Below, piece after piece: positions 24,476-33,593 of a stretch of 53,313 nt of DNA (position 1 is its first letter; the number at the start of each line of letters is the position of its first letter). The position numbers were made by a program, and so were the translations under genes. The notes beneath the pieces are model-generated. The model was not told the origin of the DNA. It did not search any database and was given only the letters and a program-made list of their open reading frames with translations. The stretch covers positions 64,001 through 117,313 of the forward strand of contig CANRKP010000002.1 in the NCBI GenBank assembly GCA_947631245.1. Direction: 5' to 3'. The stretch is from an uncultured Clostridia bacterium (GTDB lineage Bacteria; Bacillota; Clostridia; Oscillospirales; CAG-272).

Positions 24476-25834
24476 TTATTCGTCGCCGTCGGAACTGTCC
24501 GCGCTGTCAGTGCCGTCCTCGCCGTCACCGTTCTTGCCGCCCTTACCGCCTTTGCTTTCTTTGCCGTCCTTGAGCGGGGCGGGAGCTATCGGACCGTCGG
24601 GCTTTTTGGGTTTTTCCTTCGGCGCGGGCGCAGGCTCGTCATCGTCGTCGTCGAAATCTATCCTGTGCAGGGAGCGCGGCTTCGGTTTGTTCGGGTCGCG
24701 CTCGGATTTAGTCTTCTTCGTCTTGCCGAGGTATTCCTTCTCCGCCTCGCGGAGCTGTTCTTCGGTAAATCTCGGTATCGGATAAACCTTCGAGAGGACG
24801 AACTGCTGAACTATCGCGAGGATGTTGCGGTACATCCAGTAGATGCCTATCGCCGTAGGGACGATGAAGGCGAAATATGTGCACATAACGGGGCTCAAAA
24901 GCTCCATTATCTTCATCGACGCCTGGGACTGACCGTCCGCCGCCGGCTGGGGCTGATAGGAGAGCTTTTTCGTCAGCTTCATCGAGCCGTACATGAACAC
25001 GAACGTCAGAAACGGCACGAGCAGATATATGCTCAGAAAATTCGAGGACGGAACGACGGAGAGGTCAAAACGTCCGCCGAACATGCGGAAGTTGGGCATT
25101 CCCGTCACGGTCTCCTCGGTGATATACTTTCCGAACCCTCCTATGGCGGAGGCGCCGTGATCCTTGAGGTAAGATATGACGCTTATCTCTTCATATCCGG
25201 GCGTCAGCGTCTCGCCGAGAGCCACGAGTCTTTCGCGCAGCGCCATGATGACGTTCGCGGGAAGACGCGTGATATAAGTCAGCGGCTGACGAACGACGGC
25301 GAAAAGCGCGAAAATGATCGGCAGCTGTATGAGAAGCGGCAGGCATCCGCTCGCGGGATTGAAGTTCTCCTGCTGGTAGAGGGACATTATCTCGTCGTTC
25401 ATCTTGCGCTGCGTCACGGCGTCCGTTCTGCCCGCGTACTTTTTGCGTATCGCGTTTTCCTTCGGACGCAGGGCAGCCTGCCTGTTCATGTTCTTCTGCT
25501 GCTTTATGCCGAACGGTACCAGGATGATCTGCATCACAAGGGCAAACAGGAAGAGCGCCGCGGCGTAATTCTTCGTTATCGCGTAGCAGACGCGGATTAT
25601 AAATCCCATCGGGACAAGGAGGATATCGAAAAGCGAAAATCCCGAGCCCGTTTCCTCAAAAACATAATCCCCGTCGGCATCCGTCTCGTAGGGCGCAGTC
25701 TCGGCGGCAGCTTCCGTTTCTGGAACGTCCGTCTCCGCCGCGTATGCGGGCACAAGCGTCGCTATAACGAGAAAGACCGCCGTCAGAAGTATAAGCAGCA
25801 CGCGTGGTGAAAGATTTTTCTTTTGTTTTTCCAT
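24476..25834 (-). CDS. yidC: YidC/Oxa1 membrane protein insertase
   Basis: 452 aa from the ATG at 25834 (MEKQKKNLSPRVLL). It has an N-terminal hydrophobic signal or membrane segment (10-31), an acidic linker, then the YidC core with IKQQKNMNRQAALRPKENA, NPASGCLPLLIQLPIIFALF and further C-terminal membrane segments (PTAIGIYWMYRN). The hydrophilic-groove arginine of Gram-positive YidC (R73 in SpoIIIJ) aligns with Q102 (VMQIILVPF). The last ~90 residues form a long charged tail, first basic (KTKKTKSERDPNKPKPR), then with a DDDDDE run and a Gly/Asp-rich end. It inserts membrane proteins with or without SecYEG. It sits between yidD and khpB. Confidence 0.94.
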   Translation of the reverse strand: MEKQKKNLSPRVLLILLTAVFLVIATLVPAYAAETDVPETEAAAETAPYETDADGDYVFEETGSGFSLFDILLVPMGFIIRVCYAITKNYAAALFLFALVMQIILVPFGIKQQKNMNRQAALRPKENAIRKKYAGRTDAVTQRKMNDEIMSLYQQENFNPASGCLPLLIQLPIIFALFAVVRQPLTYITRLPANVIMALRERLVALGETLTPGYEEISVISYLKDHGASAIGGFGKYITEETVTGMPNFRMFGGRFDLSVVPSSNFLSIYLLVPFLTFVFMYGSMKLTKKLSYQPQPAADGQSQASMKIMELLSPVMCTYFAFIVPTAIGIYWMYRNILAIVQQFVLSKVYPIPRFTEEQLREAEKEYLGKTKKTKSERDPNKPKPRSLHRIDFDDDDDEPAPAPKEKPKKPDGPIAPAPLKDGKESKGGKGGKNGDGEDGTDSADSSDGDE

Positions 25835-25927
25835 TAGTGATCTTTTCTTTTTCGATTGTGTGGCCGTAACAAAAATGTCCGCGCGGCCGGCCGGCTCCGC
25901 ACGGTAACGGGTCAAGCCCGTAAGCCT

Positions 25928-26176
25928 TCAGTCGATTTTGTGTCTGCCTCGCCTCTTCGGCACCGGGTCATAGCCTCCCTTTGAAAAAGGATTGCAGCGC
26001 AGGACCCTCCATACCGAAAGCAGCGTACCTATTATGAGCCCCCACTCCGATAGCGCCTCGATCGCGTACTGCGAGCACGTCGGCGAAAACCGGCACGACG
26101 GCGCGCGCTTATGTGGGGAAACGTATTTCTGATACTGCCGAAGAAGAAAAATAAAAGGAGCGGAAAATATTTTCAT
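25928..26176 (-). CDS. yidD: membrane protein insertion efficiency factor YidD
   Basis: 82 aa from the ATG at 26176, which overlaps the rnpA stop (ATGA); the longer open frame simply reads rnpA in another frame. It has the family core [28 protein letters not shown], quoted in parts as RQYQKYVSP and [11 protein letters not shown], then [14 protein letters not shown]. YidD is a small amphipathic protein at the inner face of the membrane that helps YidC-dependent insertion. Translational coupling to rnpA is typical. Confidence 0.94.
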   Translation of the reverse strand: MKIFSAPFIFLLRQYQKYVSPHKRAPSCRFSPTCSQYAIEALSEWGLIIGTLLSVWRVLRCNPFSKGGYDPVPKRRGRHKID

Positions 26177-26562
26177 GATTCCGGATTTCGGTTCGCTTCT
26201 GTCACGCCGAGCTTTTCCGAAAGAGATAAAAGCTCCGGCAGAATATCTGAAGACTTTGCCTCGGCTGCGGCGTCTCTCGCAACGATGATGACGTCGAGCC
26301 CGCCGGAAAACGCGCATTTTTCCGCCGCCCCGCACCATGCGGCGCGCAGCACGCGCTTTATGCGGTTTCTGACGACGGCGCCTCCGCGTCCCTTCGTGAC
26401 CGTCAGTCCGAGCCTTGTGACAGGCTTGCCGTGAGCAGTTTTTGCGGCGTCTTTATCCGACGTCTTTATAACATAGACGACGATATATTTTCCCGCGGCT
26501 TTCTTCCCTTTTTTGTACGCTCTCTGAAACGCTCTGTTTTCACAGACCGGATAGATCTTCAT
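26173..26562 (-). CDS. rnpA: ribonuclease P protein component
   Basis: 129 aa. The RNR signature region reads [17 protein letters not shown], preceded by RLGLTVTK. It binds the RNase P RNA and aids 5' maturation of tRNAs. It lies 113 bp after rpmH. In that gap, on the minus strand, CTCCGA and TCGGAG (26606-26611 and 26615-26620) form a short hairpin followed by GGGTTTTCGG, a possible weak attenuator that would keep L34 output above that of RnpA. yidD overlaps its 3' end. Confidence 0.95.
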   Translation of the reverse strand: MKIYPVCENRAFQRAYKKGKKAAGKYIVVYVIKTSDKDAAKTAHGKPVTRLGLTVTKGRGGAVVRNRIKRVLRAAWCGAAEKCAFSGGLDVIIVARDAAAEAKSSDILPELLSLSEKLGVTEANRNPES

Positions 26563-26675
26563 ATTGCTTCCGTTTTTATGATTTCTTTAAAATAAACCGA
26601 AAACCCTCCGAATGTCGGAGTTGTCGTCCGGCACCGGCGGGTTTGAAATACGGCGCTGCCGCCCACAGGCTCTCC

Positions 26676-26810
26676 TCAATAGGAAAGACGGGCTCTGCCC
26701 TTGTCGCGTCTTCTCTTCAAGACTTTGCGTCCGTTGGCGGTCTTCATTCTCTTCATAAAACCGTGCTCCTTCTGTCTCTGGAGCTTCTTGGGCTGATAAG
26801 TTCTCTTCAT
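26676..26810 (-). CDS. rpmH: ribosomal protein bL34
   Basis: 44 aa, highly basic: it begins [18 protein letters not shown], contains [14 protein letters not shown] and ends KGRARLSY, an intact bL34 of normal length. The start at 26810 has AGGAGG 11 nt upstream. It is a protein of the large ribosomal subunit. It heads the rpmH-rnpA-yidD-yidC-khpB series transcribed away from dnaA, the standard arrangement next to the origin in Bacillota. Confidence 0.97.
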   Translation of the reverse strand: MKRTYQPKKLQRQKEHGFMKRMKTANGRKVLKRRRDKGRARLSY

Positions 26811-26888
26811 AGTCTGCCATACCTCCTTTTTTCGTGATTTCGGAAGCTATGTTAGCGTTTTTTTCCTATCGGGCATAACACAGCTACT

Positions 26889-26918
26889 ATTATATACATA
26901 AAGGTTTCGGATTGTCAA
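26889..26918 (-). promoter_or_regulatory. promoter of the rpmH operon
   Basis: On the minus strand a perfect TTGACA (26913-26918) and a perfect TATAAT (26889-26894) are separated by 18 bp. The leader to the rpmH ATG would be about 70 nt. A strong promoter fits a ribosomal protein operon. Confidence 0.82.
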
Positions 26919-27020
26919 GTGCCTTTTAACAAAATAAAAGTCGAAAGGATAAAACGGGTCGGTTTTTTTCGCCGTACTCAAAACCGCTCCCCGTGAGGGG
27001 CAAAAAATCGCTCTTCGGTC

Positions 27021-27049
27021 TTGTAAAAGACGAGTATATATGATATAAT
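27021..27049 (+). promoter_or_regulatory. promoter of dnaA (extended -10)
   Basis: TTGTAA (27021-27026), 17 bp, then TGATATAAT (TATAAT at 27044-27049) with the TGn extension. The 286-bp rpmH-dnaA gap holds no consensus DnaA box; the nearest match is TTATATACA (26890-26898), one base off. A small hairpin TGGGG/CCCCA (27073-27088) lies just before the weak SD of dnaA and could affect its translation. Confidence 0.75.
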
Positions 27050-27096
27050 ATGAGATAAAGTTAAATTTATTATGGGGTCGTGTCCCCAAACGGAAA

Positions 27097-28458
27097 ATGA
27101 AGAACGACGAAAACATAAAGACGATTTGGGAACCGGTGAAGGCGAGACTTGCGGAAATTTTCTCGAAGGACGCCTACAATCTGTGGATACCGGTGCTCGA
27201 GCTTATCGATATAAACGAAAACCGCGCGACGCTTTCGTGCAGCAACGATTTCAAGTACGGCATAATTATGAAGCGGCACAGAGAAACGATAGAGCGCGCG
27301 TTTGAGGACGTCCTCGGGTACAAAATAGACGTAGACATCGTACTCGTGCCGGAAGAGGACAGTCGGGACAATATCGAAAAAAAGCATGATAGACCGGAGC
27401 GGAAGGAAACTCCGCGCACAGACCTCGGTTACGTTTTCAATCCCGAATACACGTTTGACAATTTCATAGTCGGCGGCTCGAACAAATTCGCGCACGCCGC
27501 GTGCGTCGCCGTCGCGAACAATCCGGGCGAGGTATACAACCCCCTCTTCATTTACGGACCGAGCGGGCTCGGGAAGACGCATCTGATGTACGCCGTCGCG
27601 AACGAGGTGAGGCGGCTCGACCCGTCGAAGCGGATAATATACGTCACATGCGAGGAGTTCACAAACGAGCTGATCGAGGCGCTCGCGAAGAAAAATCCGC
27701 TCGTCAACTCCGCGCTCCGCGAAAAATACAGGCAGGCGGACGTCCTTTTGATAGACGACGTTCAGTTTATAGGCGGGAAGGAGTCGACGCAGGAGGAATT
27801 TTTCCACACGTTCAACGAGCTTTTCGAGAGCCATAAGCAGATAATCTTCACGTCCGACCGTCCGCCGAAGGAAATAAACAGGCTCGAGGACAGGATAAAG
27901 ACGAGGTTCGAATGGGGACTTCTCGCCGACATACAGCCGCCGGATATGGAGCTGCGCTCCGCCATAATAATGAAAAAGGCGGAGACGATGGGGATATCGC
28001 TATCGCCGGAGGTCGTCGAGTACCTTTCGGAAAAGCTCAAGCGGAACATAAGACAGATAGAGGGCTCGCTTAAGCGCCTCGGCGCGCAGAGCTTCGTTTC
28101 CGGTGAGCCGATAACGACGGAGATGGCGGCAAGGTGCCTGTCGGACATAGTTTCCGAGGAGCTCCCGCTCTCGGTGAAGATACAGAAGGTGCTTCACGAG
28201 GTGTCGGTAAAATACGGCATTGACGAAAACGACATAAAGAGCCCGAAGCGGACAAAGGAGCTTGTCTGGGCGCGACATGTCGCTGTTTATATCCTCAGGA
28301 AAAAGACGAATATGTCCCTGCCGGAGATAGGCGCCGAGCTCGGAGGCAGACATCATACGACGATACTCTCCTCATACAACACGGTCGAAAACGAAATAAA
28401 GGAGAACCCGCCGTTTGCGGCCGAAATAAACGAGCTTATGAATGAAATTGATATTTGA
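27097..28458 (+). CDS. dnaA: chromosomal replication initiator DnaA
   Basis: 453 aa. Domain I spans about 1-85, followed by a short charged linker. The AAA+ domain has Walker A GPSGLGKT (154-161), Walker B LLIDDVQF (216-223), FTSDRPPKEI and the arginine-finger region LEDRIKTRFEWGL. The C-terminal DNA-binding domain carries the signature as GGRHHTTILSSYN (from 416): position 419 is His where nearly all DnaA proteins have Asp (D433 in E. coli); H420 and T421 are kept. It opens oriC as an ATP-DnaA filament. The SD is weak (ACGGAAA). dnaN follows after the oriC region. Confidence 0.98.
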   Translation: MKNDENIKTIWEPVKARLAEIFSKDAYNLWIPVLELIDINENRATLSCSNDFKYGIIMKRHRETIERAFEDVLGYKIDVDIVLVPEEDSRDNIEKKHDRPERKETPRTDLGYVFNPEYTFDNFIVGGSNKFAHAACVAVANNPGEVYNPLFIYGPSGLGKTHLMYAVANEVRRLDPSKRIIYVTCEEFTNELIEALAKKNPLVNSALREKYRQADVLLIDDVQFIGGKESTQEEFFHTFNELFESHKQIIFTSDRPPKEINRLEDRIKTRFEWGLLADIQPPDMELRSAIIMKKAETMGISLSPEVVEYLSEKLKRNIRQIEGSLKRLGAQSFVSGEPITTEMAARCLSDIVSEELPLSVKIQKVLHEVSVKYGIDENDIKSPKRTKELVWARHVAVYILRKKTNMSLPEIGAELGGRHHTTILSSYNTVENEIKENPPFAAEINELMNEIDI

Positions 28459-28468
28459 CACTCGCATA

Positions 28469-28501
28469 TTATCCACAATCTGTTGAAAACCCTGTGGAAA
28501 A
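28469..28501. promoter_or_regulatory. DnaA-box cluster
   Basis: Three 9-mers begin every 12 bp: TTATCCACA (28469-28477, plus strand, perfect), TGTTGAAAA (28481-28489, minus strand, one mismatch) and TGTGGAAAA (28493-28501, minus strand, fits TTWTNCACA). The 3-bp gaps put the boxes slightly more than one helical turn apart. Confidence 0.8.
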
Positions 28502-28771
28502 GTTGAGAGAGCGATAAGAACACGGAACAAAGAAGACCGATTTTTCCCTTACACGGCGAAAACAAAAAACGGATGAAAATTTTTCATCAGCGCCTGTTGA
28601 TAACGCTCTTAGACGCAAAAAACCGAGCTTTTTTGAAAATATTCGATTTTTTTCGAAGGATCTTATATGAAACTTTGCCACAGCTTACCGACAGAAAAAA
28701 CCCGGGTTTCCATATCGGAAAAATTCTTTTTGCAAAAGAGGTTTTCGCGGTTTTCAAACGTTTCCTCACCA

Positions 28772-28789
28772 CTACTGCTGCTACTGCTG
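28772..28789 (+). promoter_or_regulatory. DnaA-trio-like element
   Basis: Six consecutive triplets CTA/CTG (CTACTGCTGCTACTGCTG) read on the complementary strand 3' to 5' as GAT/GAC, each with the conserved central A of the DnaA-trio (3'-[G/A]A[T/A]-5'). They are followed at once by AT-only DNA. No good DnaA box lies directly before them (nearest upstream one-mismatch box at 28674), so the assignment is tentative. Confidence 0.45.
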
Positions 28790-28927
28790 TTTATTATAAT
28801 AATATAATTCAAGCACACAAAAAAGCAAAAGACGGGTTTTCAACAGCCTTTAAACGAGCACAAATAAAGAAAAAATAAAAAAGGAGGGCTGACGGAAGAG
28901 AATTTACCGTCACCGAGACAAAGAGAG

Positions 28928-30097
28928 ATGAAGATAGTTTTTGAAAAGGCGCCTTTGATAGCCGCCGTAACGCCGGCGATGAACGCGACATCAAACAAAA
29001 ACACGCTTACAGCCATCGACGGGCTTTTATTTGACGCGAAGGACGGCGTTTGCGTCATAACGGCATACGACAATGAAAAGGGCATCCGCACATCGGTTGA
29101 AGCCGAGGTGAAGGAGGAAGGCTCATATATCATAAACGCGCAGAAATTCTACTCCATAATAAAGACGATGCCGAACGACGAGATAACGGTAACGGTAAAC
29201 GACAGGATGAATGTCAAAATAGAGAGCGGAAAGAGCACGTTCGAGCTCCACGCGCTCCCCGGCTCGGACTTCCCGTCTCTCCCGACGCTGTCGGGCGAGC
29301 GCAGCTTCGAGCTGCCGCAGCACCTGATGAAGAAATTCATAAATCAGACGTCGTTTGCGATAGCGCAGAAGGATCAGAGGGCCATTTTCACGGGCGCGCA
29401 TTTCCGCGTCTCCGGCGACGGGCTGACGGTCGTTTCCTGCGACAGCAACAGGCTCTCGAAATGCACTGCGGCGTGCGCCGTCACAAACGTGAAGGGCGAC
29501 GACGCGGAGATGAAGTTCAACGTCCCGGGAAAGACTTTGGCGGAGCTCGGAAAGCTCATTTCCGACAGCGAGGACACCGTTTCCGTCGCACTGACGAGAA
29601 AACACGTAATCTTCACGATATCAAACGACGAAGAGGATGCTCGCACGGGCGATATCGTGTTCTTCTCCCGCCTTATCGACGGCGAATACATCGACTACGA
29701 CAGGATAATTCCGAGCACGCAGAAGATATCGGTCAGTCTCGACAGATCGTTTTTCGCAGACTCTCTCGAGCGCGCCTCGCTTATGATAGAAGAAAAATCG
29801 GGCAGCGGCAGAGGATACGTCACATGCGATTTCTCCGGCGACAGGCTCGCGATCACGTCAGGCAGCATTTCGGGATCCCATTATGACGAGATACCGATAG
29901 AGAAGACGGGAGAGGATATAAAGATAGGCTTCAACTGCCGCTTCCTTCTCGACGCCGTGAGGGCCGCCGACTCAGACAGGATAAATATAGCGCTCTCGAC
30001 GCCTTTGATGGGTGTCGCGATAACGGACGCTGGGGAGAGAGCGGACGACGAGGGAGATTATCTCTTCTTCGTGATGCCCGTCAGAATGAAGGACTGA
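28928..30097 (+). CDS. dnaN: DNA polymerase III beta sliding clamp
   Basis: 389 aa. Beta-clamp features include the opening MKIVFEKAPLIAAV, NAQKFYSIIKTMP, FTGAHFRV with CDSNRLS, and the C-terminal FFVMPVR, which matches the M-P-[VM]-R end of the clamp. It forms the ring that tethers the replicative polymerase and other repair factors to DNA. It is preceded by oriC and followed after 7 bp by recF; the recF SD (GAGGA) overlaps its stop codon, so the two are co-transcribed. Confidence 0.97.
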   Translation: MKIVFEKAPLIAAVTPAMNATSNKNTLTAIDGLLFDAKDGVCVITAYDNEKGIRTSVEAEVKEEGSYIINAQKFYSIIKTMPNDEITVTVNDRMNVKIESGKSTFELHALPGSDFPSLPTLSGERSFELPQHLMKKFINQTSFAIAQKDQRAIFTGAHFRVSGDGLTVVSCDSNRLSKCTAACAVTNVKGDDAEMKFNVPGKTLAELGKLISDSEDTVSVALTRKHVIFTISNDEEDARTGDIVFFSRLIDGEYIDYDRIIPSTQKISVSLDRSFFADSLERASLMIEEKSGSGRGYVTCDFSGDRLAITSGSISGSHYDEIPIEKTGEDIKIGFNCRFLLDAVRAADSDRINIALSTPLMGVAITDAGERADDEGDYLFFVMPVRMKD

Positions 30098-30104
30098 GGA
30101 AAAC

Positions 30105-31226
30105 TTGATCTGCAGTCGGATCGAATACAGGGACTTTAGAAATATTGAGAGCGCAAAGCTCGAGCTTTCGCCCGAGGTTACGATACTGTACGGAAAAAAC
30201 GCGCAGGGAAAGACAAATATGCTCGAGGGCGTCTATCTTTTCGCACAGGGAAAAAGCCACAGGGCGGGAAGAGACAACGAGCTGATAAGGTTCGGGGCAA
30301 ATGCGGCTTCCCTTTCGATGGAATATGAGTCGGGAGGAAGAAAAAACACTTTGCGGCTCGATATTTCCGAAGGAAGACACAAGACGCCGTACAAAAACGG
30401 CGTCAGGCTCGACAGGCTCTCGGAGATGATAGGGAATTTCCGCGCCGTGCTCTTTTCGCCGGAGCATCTTTCGATAGTGAAGTCGGGTCCGTCCGAAAGG
30501 CGCGTATTTCTCGATGTGGCGATATCACAGCTCCGCCCCGTCTATATGAGGACGCTGCAAAGGTACAATACAATCCTTATGCAGAGAAACGCGCTCCTTA
30601 AAAGCGCGAAGGCAGGCAGAGACTCAGCGTCTCTTGAAGCGTGGAGCACATCCCTTGCGGAATACGCGGCGAAAATCGCCGTAATCAGGGCGGAATATAC
30701 CGAAAAGCTCTCGCATATCGTCTCCGAGCTTTACGCCGACATGACGGGCGGACGTGAAGAGGCAAAGCTGCAATATCACGGTACTTCGAGGATCGGCGGC
30801 GACTACGGCTCCGAACAGCGAGTGAGAGAGATATATCGCCGCCAGCTGACGGAAAACACGGAGCGGGAGATATTTCTCGGCTCGACGCAGTACGGGATAC
30901 ATAAAGACGACGTCGATATAACGCTGAACGGAAAGGACGCGAAGTTCTTCGCGTCTCAGGGGCAGCAGAGGTCGATAGTCCTGACGATGAAGCTCGCAGA
31001 GGGTGAATATTCGAAGCGGGAAACGGGGGAATATCCCGTATTTCTGCTCGACGATATTTTATCCGAGCTCGATCCGGCGCGCCGTTCTTATATCGTGTCC
31101 GGCATAAGAGACAGGCAGGTGATAATAACCTCGTGCGACACGTCCGTGAAGCGGCGTTTGCGCGACGGGGTATGCTACTGCGTTAAGTCGGGAGTGCCGA
31201 CGCTTATTTCAAAAGAACAGGTGTAA
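30105..31226 (+). CDS. recF: DNA replication and repair protein RecF
   Basis: 373 aa from a TTG start with TGAGGA, overlapping the dnaN stop, 4 nt upstream. It has the ABC/SMC-like ATPase with Walker A GKNAQGKT (30-37), the signature segment FFASQGQQRSIVLTMKLAE and Walker B VFLLDDILSELD. RecF acts with RecO and RecR to load RecA at single-strand gaps. The position directly behind dnaN is the standard one. A TTG start may lower its output relative to dnaN. The ATG of remB follows 1 bp after the stop. Confidence 0.96.
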   Translation: MICSRIEYRDFRNIESAKLELSPEVTILYGKNAQGKTNMLEGVYLFAQGKSHRAGRDNELIRFGANAASLSMEYESGGRKNTLRLDISEGRHKTPYKNGVRLDRLSEMIGNFRAVLFSPEHLSIVKSGPSERRVFLDVAISQLRPVYMRTLQRYNTILMQRNALLKSAKAGRDSASLEAWSTSLAEYAAKIAVIRAEYTEKLSHIVSELYADMTGGREEAKLQYHGTSRIGGDYGSEQRVREIYRRQLTENTEREIFLGSTQYGIHKDDVDITLNGKDAKFFASQGQQRSIVLTMKLAEGEYSKRETGEYPVFLLDDILSELDPARRSYIVSGIRDRQVIITSCDTSVKRRLRDGVCYCVKSGVPTLISKEQV

Positions 31227-31227
31227 A

Positions 31228-31497
31228 ATGTATATACACACAGGCAGCGGAAGGTTAATTCAGGCTGAAAACATAATAGGGATATTCGATATGGATACCT
31301 CCACGGTGTCAGAGATCACGAAAGAATTTCTCACCGCCTCGCAGCGCGAGGGGAGGGTCATCCTCACGTCCTACGAGCTGCCGAAGAGCTTTATACTCAC
31401 TGCGGACGACATGGTCACACTGTCGCAGCTTTCACCGCCCTCGCTTTCGGGAAGGGTGGTAAGGCATGATATACCTCATGAAATGCCGCAGGAATAA
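31228..31497 (+). CDS. remB: RemA/RemB-family protein (DUF370, YaaB-like)
   Basis: 89 aa. The opening MYIHTGSGRLIQAENIIGIFD and later TSYELPKSFIL match the YaaB/RemB branch of DUF370, which in Bacillus subtilis lies in the same place, between recF and gyrB, and promotes extracellular matrix gene expression. The RemA relatives bind DNA as ring-shaped oligomers. Whether this copy controls matrix genes is unknown. Its SD (AGGTG) lies inside the end of recF, and the stop is 74 bp before the gyrB ATG, so it belongs to the dnaN-recF-gyrBA series. Confidence 0.85.
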   Translation: MYIHTGSGRLIQAENIIGIFDMDTSTVSEITKEFLTASQREGRVILTSYELPKSFILTADDMVTLSQLSPPSLSGRVVRHDIPHEMPQE

Positions 31498-31517
31498 AGC
31501 ATGAATATTGATACTGA

Positions 31518-33527
<2,010 letters not shown>

Positions 33528-33593
33528 AAAGAAGCATAAAGCTATGAAAGAGACCGGCGCAGAAAATTATGAGCGCTTCGGAATTTTGACAAT

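Larger units (their letters stand above)
28459..28927. other. oriC: probable origin of replication (oriC) between dnaA and dnaN
   Basis: This 469-bp non-coding, AT-rich stretch holds a cluster of DnaA boxes at its dnaA end (28469-28501), isolated one-mismatch boxes at 28595-28603 (TGTTGATAA), 28674-28682 (TTTGCCACA) and 28837-28845 (TTTTCAACA), a DnaA-trio-like run (28772-28789) and an AT-only stretch (28790-28809). The order boxes, trio, AT-rich, dnaN is that of the Bacillus subtilis unwinding region. Transcription of most neighbouring genes diverges from here. The AGGAGG at 28882-28887 is too far from the dnaN ATG to serve it. Confidence 0.82.

Noticed and set aside
26970..27002. GC-rich dyad CTCCCC/GGGG before dnaA as a terminator
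   Set aside because: On the plus strand it is followed by A, not T, and on the minus strand there is no T-run after it.
28573..28878. 101-codon ORF inside the oriC region
   Set aside because: No SD, Phe/Lys-rich AT-driven composition, and it runs through the DnaA-trio-like and AT-only stretches.
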